A stretch of 64,000 bases of DNA. It comes from Trachythela sp. YZ-2020 (Eukaryota > Cnidaria > Anthozoa > Malacalcyonacea > Clavulariidae). Positions 34,865 through 45,705 of this stretch are shown piece by piece (position 1 is the stretch's first letter; every line of letters begins with the position of its first letter). Below the pieces are notes generated by a model. That model was given only the letters and a program-made list of their open reading frames with translations. It was not told the DNA's origin and did not search any database. The position numbers and the translations under genes are program-made. The DNA is taken from NCBI GenBank assembly GCA_016169945.1, contig JADLSH010000013.1, positions 92,501 through 156,500 on the forward strand, written 5' to 3'.

Positions 34865-35836
34865 TTTTCCCCGAATTCTATAATAAAATAGAAAAATACA
34901 GTCAGTACAGTTAAATATATATTGCAGGTATTAAACAGGAGAATCAAAATATATAGCAACATATAAGCGTATGTTTCTAAATACAATATAAATAGTGCAT
35001 CATACACAAGATTCCCTCGCGCCATGATCACAATGCGGTCTATTCCCGCCATCTGCGTTGGAATACAGCAAAAATACCCCATTTTCAAACCGCGATTACT
35101 CCTCGATTTAGTGGAGCTATTTAAGGTTTTAAAGTACCAATATAAAGAACAAAGCTTGCTGAATATGATGACGTGATTTTTCCCCGTTTCTGTTTAAAAA
35201 AGCTAATTAGCTCCAGCATTGTTTCAAGGTCACTTTTGTGGCGTGTCCTCTGACCCGGAACAAGCATAAATACAATGCGTAATTAACATTACTAAAAAGA
35301 AATATCTATACCAAACAAGTCAAAAATAACTAAATTAGATACCTAAACAAAACAATTATTAAAACATACCTTCCAAAAAATCAGATCTTTAGGGATAAAA
35401 TTCGCAATATATTTCAACAATTTTTCACCTAACTTTGTTGAAAATCGCAAATGTGAATATTAATGAGATGCAATGCATTTCGGGAAGACCCTCATTCCTC
35501 CTCTGCTACCAGAGCTAGCCTAGCTCGCTTTCCCAAGAGGAATTCAGGTCTTTCAGGAGTACACGTACTAGTGTTTAGCACAATATATAATATCGCGCAT
35601 ATCAAGAACAAAAATTGTACAACATGTTTGTAGACTTTTCAATACTTTTTTAATCATTTTATACGGCTGATATATAAATACAGGATTATTCGTGTTAAAC
35701 ACATGGTATAAATACAATAAAAGTCAAATTTACTTAAATTATTATTCTAAAGTTTGAAAACACACCAGCTAGGTCTAATTCACATAAATACTGTTAGTTT
35801 CTCAAAACAATTTGTATAATCATGAAATTTGGCTAA

Positions 35837-36619
35837 GGCCTGTTTCAAACCTCGCATTTCGCATGTGTCGAAATGTGTTAGGGTTAGGGTTAGGGTTAGG
35901 GTTAGGGTTAGGGTTAGGTTAGATTCGCATTAGATTCGAGCGAATTACATTAAGTTCGACGCCCGTTTCAAACGTCGAATTTTGCATGTGTCGAATTAAA
36001 TAACATACCGAACGTGTTCCTAAAAATAAACACAGTATATGGCGCAATATGGCGCCAAATTCAAACAAGTCAAACAATTTAAACAAATTAGCATTATTAA
36101 ATTGTATATATATATGGTAAAGGAAGAAAAATTAAACCTGCTATACAAATTTTAATAGATTGGAGACAGCAGTTACTTCAAATCTCCTTTGTGTACGTAT
36201 TTCGTATACATATTTTGTAAAACGTATTACAATTCGTATATACTCCCCAAGTTATGCAGTAAGATAGGTCATTCAATTCCTTGTTACAAGATATATGTTT
36301 TTCTGATGCTACGGCCGCCGTATTTGTCGCAAAAGCGCTTGACAAACAGGTAACATGTTACCTTTCAATAGCATTACATGACGTCTCCTGCGCCACACCC
36401 AATCCGAATTGAATTCGACACACGCAAATGCGCGTCTGAAACCACGTCGTATTTAGCTCGCACTTATGTCGCATAATGCGACCGGTCGGGTCGAATCCAA
36501 TCAAAATTCGACCGCAATTAAAAACGTCGAATTTAATCGTTTCAGACGTCGAATTTTGCATGCAGATAATACAAACAATTGTATTCGACACATGCGAAAT
36601 GCGACGTTTGAAACAGGCC
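35837..36619. mobile_element. Harbinger-type MITE (TAA duplication), 783 bp
   Basis: Termini GGCCTGTTTCAAAC and GTTTGAAACAGGCC are flanked by TAA (35834-35836 and 36620-36622). Subterminal CGCATTTCGCATGTGTCGAA and its complement extend the inverted repeat. The interior is rich in the words GTCGAATT and TTCGAC on both strands. It carries a TTAGGG run (35878-35913). No transposase. The TAA duplication places it with PIF/Harbinger-type MITEs. Confidence 0.85.
35878..35913 (+). repeat. Six TTAGGG units (interstitial telomeric motif)
   Basis: Six perfect TTAGGG units followed by TTAGG and TTAG, about 40 bp inside the left end of the MITE. TTAGGG is the telomeric unit of most animals including cnidarians. 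Being internal to a MITE, it is not a chromosome end. Confidence 0.97.
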
Positions 36620-36622
36620 TAA

Positions 36623-37946
36623 CATTACCAAGTGCACTATGAATGATTGACAGTAAGCACTGACAAAATGACCTCAGAACACTGTTTTGAATAAAGAAAG
36701 CACAATTGCCATACAAAATGTCAATGTGTGGCCATTTCCTCATAATTAAGAGCTTACATAAAAGAGCATGTTATGTGAATATTATATTTCCAAAAGACCC
36801 AAGATGATTAATAAGAGCCTTTTACTAGACTTGACAGCATTGTATCAACAACATGGAGGAATTTACCTGCAAGAAAAAAAATAATACTAAATCTTTGGAG
36901 AAATGGCCAAAAACAGGGAAATTGTAAGGCAAATGTGGGCCAATAATGGCCAAGGTGTATTTAAAATTCAAGCCAAAGTAGAAAATGATTATGCCATTTA
37001 CTCTACCAATAATTTTGTAAACACAAAACAGTAAGATATGAATCAATACCAAATTGCTATAACATTTTCTTAAGGGGGCTGCAGTCGGAGATGGCTGACA
37101 TACCCATATTTAGAGATAAAAATTTATATCGCGCGCATTTTTTCCAGCATACCCACTAATTTTTCTATGAAGCCTGACTAATAAAGATAATTTTAAGCCA
37201 TATTTCAGAGAACGGCCAGGGGCAAAATCTTAAGATATGTTTATTTATATGCCATATCACCATTGAATTTGACAAAGCAAGCACCCCTATATTTAAGACA
37301 GCCATAAGACACTTAAACTCAAACAAATCAATGCGGCATTTCCTGTTGCATCTGTATTTGCTTTATAACAAAGCAACACAGGAGCAATTTCATAAGCATG
37401 TGACAACATGACATTTTCACTGCAGAAGTACAATTACAACATCTAGCACATTTTTCCCATTAATATTTCAAGTTTTAATAAAACAAAGTATGATCTAACT
37501 TTCATAAAAAACCTTTTCTAGCTAAAGGCCACGGCCAGATTTTGCAAAATTTAAAGAGCAATATGTGTCATTTTCTTCAAAATGTGTATTTTAAGACACT
37601 TGTAATTCCTGATAAGGAAGGACAAACAAATTATTGAACATACCTGTGGAAACAACAATAACTCAGCTTCGATTCCATTAACAGTAAAATAAGGACACTT
37701 GCTTGTTTCCAGATTGCTATATCCTGCTTCTTAAATTCAGACAATGAGTGAAAATTTCCATTTGTCGCATATTTTCGACTTCTTAAGCCGTAATATCCTT
37801 TGATATAAGCACCACAAATTATTCTTTCATGAAACACTTTAATTTCCATGATCAGTCCAGTAAAAAAGCTCAAAAATCCTCTGAAAATTCATCTTTTCAA
37901 CGTTCGAAGAATAAAATGGCAGTTGAAGAAATGCGCCCGCTATATT
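36623..37946. other. No supported gene
   Basis: AT-rich. A minus-strand frame at 37873-37631 (MSFFTGLIMEIKVFHERIIC onward) ends at a good donor (CCACAG|GTATGT) and could be an exon, but its composition is not convincing. The rest shows no ORF or repeat boundary I can defend. Confidence 0.35.
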
Positions 37947-38733
37947 TTATAGGCCTACAGCATCTGCAAAATGCCCACCTGTTTTTGGTTTGTTCTTTTT
38001 GGATGGTGACGTCTCAACCTCGTCACTCGTGGTTGTAATATTTTCGGAAGATTCGTCTTCTTCATCCGACTCCTCCAACATCTGTGCCAAATTCGTTTTG
38101 CTGAATGTGTACCCGGTTCTGCTGTCCGTGGTTCTTTGTTGGTGCACATCGCAGTTGGGCACTTTTTTACACCTTTTATGGTGGGGTTTGCCTTGAATTC
38201 CGTTTTTTCTTTAGATGTTCCGACGGATTTTTCAGAATACCATTTTGGATTGAACAGAATGGTCTTGACTATTGAGTAATGTACTCCCAGCAAGTACATT
38301 GCCCGCCTATCTGGAACATTGTGTCAAAGAAATTATCCGTTTCTTCATCTCCCGACAACATGGTTTTCTTGACAACCTTGACATCACTTGGAGTGGCTCC
38401 CCCTTCATTTTTTAAAGTATTCAACTTCTTTAGCGTCTCAATGAATGGGCTTAAATTTTCGAGAACACTTTCAAAATTTCTTGTACGAATGAGAGGTGAC
38501 TCGGATTCACTCAAAAATTTTAGGTTTTGCTCCACGGTGACGGCGAATTCACTGGCAGCAACGCGAGGGCGAACTAACCATTCGCAGTTCAATTGGTGCA
38601 GGCGGCGAAACATGGTCTCTTCTGAGGGTCGGCTGTCGGCCAAACCGTAGGGTATGAGGAAGTTGGTAGGAAAATGGTGAAAATAGTGCACGGCTCTCGG
38701 AGATTCCGAGGGTTTAACTTTTGCGTTGTACAT
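37947..38733 (-). CDS. Unknown paralogous gene P1 (exon pieces)
   Basis: The main exon reads 38733-38269 directly after an acceptor (TGTTTAG|ATG). It contains VHYFHHFPTNFLIPYGLA, NCEWLVRPRVAASEFAVTVE and an acidic/helical C-terminus ending at a TAA. A second, acidic Ser/Glu-rich stretch (38117-37947: FSKTNLAQMLEESDEEDESS, ending GGHFADAVGL) may be another exon in a different frame. The exon is clearly homologous to P2 at 42288 (YYNNFPSKFLRPYGLA; CEWLVRPHFAISQF), including the position of the acceptor just before ATG. Family unknown. Divergent from the small plus-strand gene at 39010. Confidence 0.55.
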
Positions 38734-39009
38734 CTAAACAATAAAGAATATTATATATTATTTATGAGGCGCCTTACTTTATATATATGAAAGCATGTAT
38801 GATTTTGGCAAAAAAAGAAAATTAAACAGCTTAATATATTAATGATGAATGTACAGAGAACGAAATATAGAATTTGGAATCATTATGATTTCAGTTTACT
38901 GAAATTATGAAGTTGTGGGAAAATGGAAATTGACCGATATCTGGTGAATTTCGACCGATATCTGACAAATCGAAGAATTTTTTTATCCGTGATTGTTGTT
39001 TATGTTGTC

Positions 39010-39496
39010 ATGGATGATTCTGACGAATCTTTCCACAAAGAACCGCCTGAAGGTAATTTTATTTATATGTGTAGAATTTACATATCGCTGGAGTGTATAT
39101 GCTTTGATGTCATTGTTTTGATCGACACCACATGTTTTTGAAGTTGTAAATTTTATTTCTAAATCAAGTAATCTCAGCTGACGAAGAACTGAACACGTCG
39201 TTTCAGCAACTTGATGTTGGAGGTATTGTTAAATATGATGTTCATTTTATAATTTATATATATGGTATTAATTACATTCTGATGTGCAGGCATAATAAAA
39301 TGCACTATATAAAAGAATATAACTATCTGAATTCTTAAATAATTATCATTTAAATTACTTATGGATTTTGAAATTATTTTCAATGAACAAATTTTCAGAC
39401 TCTGATGATGGCACTTTATATATGACAGTACAATTAGAAGTCGACCAGAGAAGCATGCTCTAACACCAGATTCCAAAGCTGCAGCAAGATTTGCAG
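39010..39496 (+). pseudogene. Three-exon start of an unknown gene, TA frameshift
   Basis: Three exons with canonical sites and matching phase 1 junctions: 39010-39052 (MDDSDESFHKEPPE), 39178-39222 (DEELNTSFQQLDVG) and 39399-39496 (DSDDGTL, then STIRSRPEKHALTPDSKAAA). In exon 3 the frame moves by two bases at a TATATA run, so an extra TA dinucleotide breaks it; without it the reading would be continuous into donor GCAG|GTATGA. Later exons were not found before other elements intervene. No family recognised. Its start is ~280 bp from P1's exon, in divergent orientation. Confidence 0.4.
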
Positions 39497-39983
39497 GTAT
39501 GACAATACTTCATTTTTTCATATTCTACCACATCCAAATAAAGTTACCGTAGGACAGTACAGATTATTGTCACTGTATTAAATGCACCATAAACCATGAC
39601 CAGCCGACAATTTGTTTTTGCTTTACTTTTTGTAATGTACCATATACTCAGTTATTTTACTAACTCTAACCCATTATGACTTTACATGAAAAGGCAAAGG
39701 TTAAGTTATAAATGGGTATGATACAGCTCTATATGTATGATATTGTTCCGTGCATGTTTTTCGGTTATGCATGCTATTATACTAGAAATACATTCATGCA
39801 GAATAATATATTCCCCAAGGCAAAGGTTATTGTGAAATGAGTTGATCTTTGTAAACTTGCCAATACAAATATTTATATCATTCGGTACAAAAATAGTGAA
39901 AATATTTGTACATATAACTATTAAATTATCAGTTTTATAGCTATATAAAGCAGGCATGTTATTATGGACTCTCTTTGCTTTAA
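39497..39983. other. No supported gene
   Basis: AT-rich. The word AAGGCAAAGGTTA recurs near 39692 and 39818. Nothing else I can support. Confidence 0.35.
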
Positions 39984-40085
39984 CCCATTAAGCTCCAGAG
40001 CTTTCCTATTGACAAGTAGAATCGTCTGGCATTTGTCAAAAAAAAAATAAGCAGGGTGCACTGGGACGCATTGCAGCTTAATGGG
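39984..40085. mobile_element. Short TTAA-type MITE, copy 1 (102 bp)
   Basis: CCCATTAAGC...GCTTAATGGG flanked by TTAA on both sides. The TTAA duplication is typical of piggyBac or Kolobok elements. It contains TTTGTCAAAAAAAAAATAAG. Copy 2 is at 40731. Confidence 0.75.
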
Positions 40086-40113
40086 TTAACTAGAGACATT
40101 GTCAAATTTTAGA

Positions 40114-40470
40114 CGAGCTAATGCAACACACATTTATTCCATGATTCCTGAGTTTTGCAACTTGATCATTGAGTAGTGCTATCAATGGTGTAATTACAAC
40201 TGTTACTCCCAGGGTTGCCATGCCAGGAATCCAATAGCACAATGATTTTCCTCCTCCTGTTGGAATGATGGTCAGAATATCTTTATTGTCCATAATTTGA
40301 TCAATCACTTCTCTTTGCATACCCCTAAAGTTTTCGTGATGAAAGACTTTCTGAAGGATATCCAGTAAAGGGTCTTCAGACATTTGTTGCAACTCTCCAT
40401 CAGATGCTGTCTGGTCAACAATACCAAGGTCACCAAATGATGTGGTTATGTCAGACCTGTGATCCTTAAA
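40114..40470 (-). pseudogene. RecQ-family helicase fragment (N-terminal helicase motifs)
   Basis: One open exon from about DHRSDITTSFGDLG to CCISSSKI. It shows the RecQ motif 0 region (FRGMQREVIDQIMDNKD), Walker A with flanks (IIPTGGGKSLCYWIPG) and motif Ia (VVITPLIALLNDQV). It then stops at a TGA, just where the flank shared with MITE copy 2 begins. Motif II (DExH) and everything after are absent from the next few kilobases. RecQ helicases unwind DNA 3'-5' in repair and recombination. A possible acceptor (TTTAAG) precedes the exon. It may be part of a transposon or of a host gene cut by insertions. Confidence 0.75.
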
Positions 40471-40730
40471 TAACATGATAAATTGTATTATGTATTGTAT
40501 GTACATGGATTAATTAAAGATCAGTTGCATATACATAGGTTACCAGGGGGCAGATAGGGCAGTTAACACTAGTTGGCAGAGAGATTGTTTATTAGTTAAT
40601 TCCGTCGAGTAAAAATTCACATTATGCAGGGTCAGTAACAAAGTAGGGCATATTGTTTTTTGACAAACGGCAGACGATTTTACTTGTCACTAATGGATTA
40701 ACCACAAAATTTGACAATGTCTCTAGTTAA

Positions 40731-40994
40731 CCCATTAAGTCGCAATGCACCCCAGTGCGCAGTGTTTTCAATAAAAGGCGGTTACCGGCGGTTTACCGCC
40801 GCCTATTTATTTGTTTATTTGCAAAATCTATATTTGTCTTTCACCTGGATACTTTGAGCACAGCCGCCTATTTTTGAAATTCAGCCTGCTATTACAAAAA
40901 TTATTGAAAACACTGAGTGCGCCCTTATTTTTTTGTTTTTGACAAACGCCAGACGATTTTACTTGTCAATGGGGAAGCTCTGGAGCTTAATGGG
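40731..40994. mobile_element. Short TTAA-type MITE, copy 2 (264 bp, itself interrupted)
   Basis: CCCATTAAGT...GCTTAATGGG between TTAA repeats. It is longer than copy 1 because another small element (40760-40915) sits inside. A third, partial copy (TTTTTGACAAACGGCAGACG) lies just left at ~40658-40702. Confidence 0.75.
40760..40915. mobile_element. 156-bp MITE nested in TTAA-type MITE
   Basis: CAGTGTTTTCAATAA and its near-perfect complement at the ends, flanked by AGTGCG (40754-40759 and 40916-40921). The CAGTG termini suggest hAT, but only 6 bp of duplication are visible. The core has an internal palindrome around GGCGGTTTACCGCC. Confidence 0.7.
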
Positions 40995-41119
40995 TTAAAT
41001 TGAGGAGTAAAGCTGTGTGCTGTTATTCAGAGTAACAGCTAAACAGCATTAAGTTAAGAGTGGATTTTGGTTCACGATTACCTAAACAAGTCAATATCTA
41101 CACAATAAATCAGCTAAAC

Positions 41120-41420
41120 TCAAGCTTGAAATATTTCAAAATTATAAACTAATCTTACCCGTTTAACAAAAAAACATTCTGTCTGAAAAGATATGGTATA
41201 CTTGTCCTTTGGGTCAATATACCAACAGTGAAATTTTGCATGTAATCCCTGTCTAGCAATTTCAACATCACATGGCTTGTTTCCCTTGCTATATGGACTT
41301 AAAGTGCCACCATGATACAATACATCCACTGCACTGCCTCACGCTCAGAATGTACCACACAATCTAAATTACGGCCACAAGATGTCACTCTCACATCAAG
41401 GTATTCAACTTCATTCTAGT
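41120..41420 (-). pseudogene. Coding remnant between helicase and P2
   Basis: Two overlapping frames look like one coding stretch: NEVEYLDVRVTSCGRNLDC near 41415 and LYHGGTLSPYSKGNKPCDVE to ECFFVKR near 41160, ending at donor CGG|GTAAGA. They change frame at a CAGTGCAGTG near 41340, where a 5-bp duplication would explain the shift. Family not recognised. It may belong with the P2 zinc-finger segment or the helicase exon, all on the same strand. Confidence 0.4.
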
Positions 41421-41497
41421 AAAATTTAACATGCAAAAACTGATTATACTAAAATACTATTTTAAGGTAAAGTATAAATATTTAAACAACCCACATG

Positions 41498-42288
41498 TTA
41501 CCCATGTTCAAATATCTTTTCAACACATTCCCGTGTCTCTTGTTCGTGTAGCTGTCTTCGTGTTCTTAAAGATTTTTCCCTTTCAGAGAAGGAAAATTCG
41601 TCCTTGTGTTTGACTCGGAAATGATGCACGATGCCGTTTTCATGAAAAAAAGCTCTTTGAGCAATACAATTATCTTTCGCACAAAGTATTCTTCCCGAGA
41701 GTACCGATTCATGAATAGGTCTTTCGAAAGTATTCAACAAATGGCCGATTTCTACCTCATTTGCATGAAAGTAATTTGCATTGTCGGCCATCTTGGATTC
41801 GTTTTCTGCCAGGCTCTTCGCGTCTTCCAACCTAAGTTCATTAAAGAGCCTGGGAACGAGGCTGGGAAAATGCGCACAGGAAAATTTTGCTCGTTTTGTG
41901 AATTGCATGTGGTGAGGGTATGTGTCAATATATAGTTGATGTTTTTGTGTTCCGGATCTTCATCCCTCTGACTGTTGAGACGTGTTAGCGCTGGCAGGTA
42001 TTCTTCGGCGAATTTGGCCATGGTTTTTTCACTTAGTGTTGGCGACATGGCATCTCGGAGGAAAATGAGATTTTCCGACATTGTTGCACAGAATTGGCTA
42101 ATGGCGAAATGTGGTCTGACGAGCCACTCGCAGGACATCGGGTTTATTCTCTTCCGTAAGGTTTCCGGAGTTGGATGGTCGCTTGCTAGACCGTACGGTC
42201 GTAGGAATTTGGAGGGGAAATTATTGTAGTAGAATACAGGTTTTGCCTTGTCTGTCGTGCTGACACAGGTTTTGTTTTGCCTCAACAT
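41498..42288 (-). CDS. Unknown paralogous gene P2 with C2H2-type finger segment
   Basis: The first exon starts after acceptor TTTGCAG|ATG at 42288 and contains VFYYNNFPSKFLRPYGLA, CEWLVRPHFAISQF and NLIFLRDAMSPTLS, the counterpart of P1. In another frame 41908-41498 carries PIHESVLSGRILCAKDNC, then a C-x4-C...H-x4-H pattern (CAKDNC to HHFRVKH), which looks like a single C2H2 zinc finger, and a basic/charged end to VEKIFEHG. The two stretches overlap in DNA but not in frame, so at least one intron or a frameshift separates them. The P1/P2 block is repeated in this genome; its function is unknown. Confidence 0.55.
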
Positions 42289-42764
42289 CTGCAAAGAAAT
42301 AAGATATATCTTAGTGTTCTTATAGTACCAGTATTTATCGTGGCCAGAGAGGGTATACGTTGAAAACTTCAGAGTATATACCAATTTTATAAACAATGAC
42401 ATAATTGACATGGTGTGTTATGATGATGAAATATATGCCGGATAAGTCGCTGGTATAACATAAGCGATAGAGGTGGTTATGAGTGTTTACTTTTTGCAAG
42501 CTATGGATGGACGGTACGCAAACAAAAATGATGTTTTAGTACTGTTTATTTCATCGCAATTGTGCGACAGGGGCACTTCAGCACGGCTATACTCATCACA
42601 CTCGTGTGAAAAGAGTAAGTCAACACTCTGTCGAAAGTCGTGGGTTTTCTCCGTGCACTGCGCTTTCCTCTCACAGGGAAGTTGACTGGGTGGGTTAGGA
42701 TATACAGATTCGGAAAGTAATATATCGATTGTTGTAAAAATAGATAATGTAGGCTACGTAATAT

Positions 42765-44079
42765 AATGGGTCGACAGTATATGATCGAAGACCCAGCGAC
42801 GGCGTACAACGAAGCACGCAAGATTTGAAAGAACGATTCGGACATACTGCATTTCTCGAAACGGATTTCGAGAACAAACTAACAAATTAGCCAAAGATTG
42901 GAAACAGCGACGCGCAAGGAATAGAATTTCGACCACTTAGCGTTATCTGCGGAAATGACAAAGAACCGTGGGCCGAAGAGTATAAATTCGGTTGGACTAT
43001 CATTGGACCTGTTTGCTTGGATAAAGGTGGACTGAAGTCAACTCAGCACAAAACATCGGTCAATAGAGTATTTGTTGATAGAGAAGAAATTTTCGATTAT
43101 GGCTAAACTGTCCAACCAACAGCAACACAATCTACAGATGCAACAAAGAATACTAGTTCAGTATCCTTCATCGCTAACAACTACAACAAGAAAGACATTA
43201 CTAGCCCTCAGCAAGTTCGGGAGATGATGGAACTCGACTACACTGAGTTACATTACAGTCGAAAGGTTCGTGGCACAGAGCAAGTAGAATCAGTAGAAGA
43301 CAGACGCTTTAATGACATTCTCAGCAATCAGATACATAAGAATGAAAATGGAAACTGGGAAGCACCACTTTCATTCAAAACGGACAATATCAACCGTCCT
43401 AATAACAAGGAAAAGTGCCTCAATCGTCTATTATCGCTCAAGAGAAAGTTGCTTAAGAACGATACAGTGAAGAAAGAATACACAGAGTTTATGCAAAAGA
43501 TCTTTGAACGTGGCCATGCAACTTGCGTACCGAAAGAACAGTTGCAAACAGAACCCAACAAGGTGTGGTATCTTCCGCATTTCGACGTGCATCATCCTAA
43601 AAAAGCAGACCAAATCAGAGTGTTTTTTTTATTGTAGCGCCATTTTCGAAAACCAGTCCTTAAACAAGCTCTTACTTCAAGGACCTGATTTGATGAACAG
43701 TCTGATCGGTGTGCTTATGAGATTTCGCAAAGAATATGTCGCCATCACCTGTGACATTGAACAAATGTTCCACAGTTTCTTTGTCAGTCCAGAACATCGC
43801 GATTACCTTCGTTTCTTGTGGTTTAAAGATAACAACTTGGATGACCCTATAGTGGAATATCGAATGAATGTACATCTCTTTGGAGCAACGTCTTCTCCTG
43901 GCATCGCTAATTTCAGTTTACGAAAGACGGCAGATGTCACGTTGACGATGGTTTTACATCTTTACCAACCAACGAAAAAGCAATTGACCTCATCCAAGCA
44001 ACCCAAGCTGGCCAAGCAATATGTGCGAGTGCCAATTGACGTTTACACAAATTCGCCAGCAATCGACGCGAAGTTCTAG
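42765..44079 (+). pseudogene. BEL/Pao retrotransposon: gag remnant, protease-RT region
   Basis: Begins with a gag-like stretch (KERFGHTAFLETDFENKL, ~42828) that runs directly into the protease/RT linker (KEPWAEEYKFGWTIIG, ~42961), so most of gag and protease is deleted. The RT shows VWYLPHFDVHHPKK (~43563), a frame shift near 43620, LLQGPDLMNSLIGVLMRF (~43675), CDIEQMFHSFFV (~43750) and YRMNVHLFGATSSPG (~43858). This order and wording are typical of BEL/Pao reverse transcriptases. Stops at ~42893 and ~43104 and the frame change make it non-functional. No 5' LTR is visible; 42440-42764 shows only a weak SINE-like phrase. Confidence 0.9.
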
Positions 44080-45003
44080 AAGTATTACCAGTGAATGATC
44101 GAGCTAAAGATCTCAAAGATCTCGACTTACGTCACGATATTCTGCCAGTTCAAAGATCGTTAGGAACGTTCTGGTGTATAGAGTCAGACACCCTTGGTTT
44201 ACGTATCGAACTGAAAGACAAGCCAGCAACACGTCGTGGCATCCTTTCCACCATCAGCTCGATGTACGACCCCCTTGGAATAGTTTCGCCTGTAATCTTA
44301 GACGGCAAGCAAATCCTCCAGGAGCCTTGCAGTCAGAATGTGGATTGGGACGATCAGTTGTCCGACGATATTCTGATGCAATGGGCATTGATTTACCACT
44401 ACTTGAGAAAGTTAAAGTTTCCCGCTGCGTCAAACCGCCAGATTTCGGAGACCTTGTCGAAGTAGGAATCCATAGTTTTGCAGACGCGAGCGAAAAGGGT
44501 CTTGGTGAGGTATCGTATTTGAGAATTGTCAATGTCAAGAATGAAGTCCACGTCAGTTTTCTCATGGCAAAATCGCGAGTGTCTCCGATTAAATCGATGT
44601 CCATCCCACGTCTAGAATTAACAGAAGCAGTTTGTAGCAGTCAACGTAATGACAATGCTTAAGAACAAACTGAACTATGACAATCTACAGACGGTCTACT
44701 ACACAGACTCGGAAGTTGTGTTGGGTTACATTAATAACGAAGCCTGCCGTTTCCACACCTATGTTGGAAATAGAGTCCAACATATCCAAGAACCCAGTCG
44801 ACGAAGCTTCTCGTGATCTTTCTGTTCAGGAAATACTCGAGAATCAGAGATGGTTTGCAGGCCCGTCGTTCCTGTGGGCAAGAGAGTTACCAGTAAATGA
44901 AAGTCCAATGCAGCTAAAAGAAAATGATGCAGAAGTGAAAGCAGTCAGTGGCACGTCATCTTCGTTGATCGCCAACGTTGTAAGTCCCGAAGTCGAGAAT
45001 TAA
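44080..45003 (+). pseudogene. BEL/Pao: RT C-terminal part and RNase H remnant
   Basis: Continues in several frames: RGILSTISSMYDPLGIVSPV (~44240), HSFADASEKGLGEVSYL (~44472) and SMSIPRLELTEAV (~44598), then YYTDSEVVLGYINNEA (~44700). This is the Pao-type RNase H order, with two frame changes. 44800-45003 covers the start of the region before the integrase (EASRDLSVQEIL). From 45004 to 45411 the sequence is coding-like in patches (HLIPCNLQLEYF near 45030) without a long frame. Confidence 0.85.
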
Positions 45004-45411
45004 AATAAACAGAAGGAACTATTCCGCATTTAGTTCCATGCAACCTGCAGCTAGAGTATTTCGATAGTTTCTCCTCGTGGCATCAAGCAAAGAAATGGCT
45101 GGCCCATATCAAGAGAGGAGTCGCTGTTCTTCATCGACGAAGACATCATCTTCCCAAACAACATGAAATGAATGAGTCAGAAAGCACGACTACGCCACAG
45201 AAAGAAACAAGAACGGCAGCAATCTCCGTTGATGAATTGCCCCAATCAGAGATTGTTATCCTACGAAGCCTACAGCATAGTCAATTTGCTTCCGAAATTA
45301 AAGCCCTGTAGAATCTCCCAGGCACCAACAACAGATACGAAGATCGTAAAGACGCCCCGTGTAAGAAATCGCCAAATTAAGCAAACAAGCACCATCTACA
45401 GACTGGATCCA

Positions 45412-45705
45412 TTCTTTTTTTTTTTTATTCAACTTCGCCTCAATGGCAGGGAGTCCACAACAGCGTCAGCCAATTACTGTGGCCCCATTGTTAGTTCCTA
45501 AGGGTTAGTATTAGAGGGAGGAAACCGGAGTACCCGGGGAAAACCCTCGAAGCACAGGAGAGAATCTCAACTTACATGAGTTATTTGAGCACACTGCCGA
45601 TCTCATGCGAGTACCAACAGTGACCTCGACCTGTTGTGAAACAGGCTCAACTCAGTGGTAAGAGGCAGCGCGCTAACCGCTTCCGCCACCCGTGCTACCC
45701 TAAAT
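45412..45705 (-). mobile_element. tRNA-derived SINE inserted in the BEL/Pao integrase region
   Basis: In minus orientation it has a tRNA-like head (GGTGGCGGAAGCGGTTAGCG with A-box-like sequence, ~45690), a diverged B-box-like AGGTCGAGG (~45625), a body with GTGCTTCGAGGGTTTTCC, and a poly-A end (poly-T at 45415-45430 on +). It splits a BEL codon run: GGATCCATTC on the left and ATTCATCGACC on the right share ATTC as the visible target duplication. The head is not a real tRNA gene. Confidence 0.8.

Larger units (their letters stand above)
32456..35505. mobile_element. CAGAGGAGG-terminal DNA transposon, 9-bp duplication, gene-bearing
   Basis: Ends CAGAGGAGGAATGAGGGTC and its complement form ~30-bp inverted repeats (one mismatch in the first 29 or so). 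They are flanked by the perfect 9-bp direct repeat CTACCAGAG (32447-32455 and 35506-35514). It carries a two-exon gene (+) and a broken Myb/SANT-like gene (-), converging on each other. No recognisable transposase core is present. Termini starting CAG with 9-bp duplications have been described, as I recall, for helicase-bearing Academ elements; I could not check this. The right end is related to the left end of the element at 52865. Confidence 0.88.

Noticed and set aside
35878..35913. Chromosome end or telomere
   Set aside because: Only six units, internal to a MITE with intact target duplication.
35878..40470. Telomere-linked RecQ helicase locus as in fungi
   Set aside because: TTAGGG is within a MITE and the helicase is a fragment 4 kb away; nothing links them.
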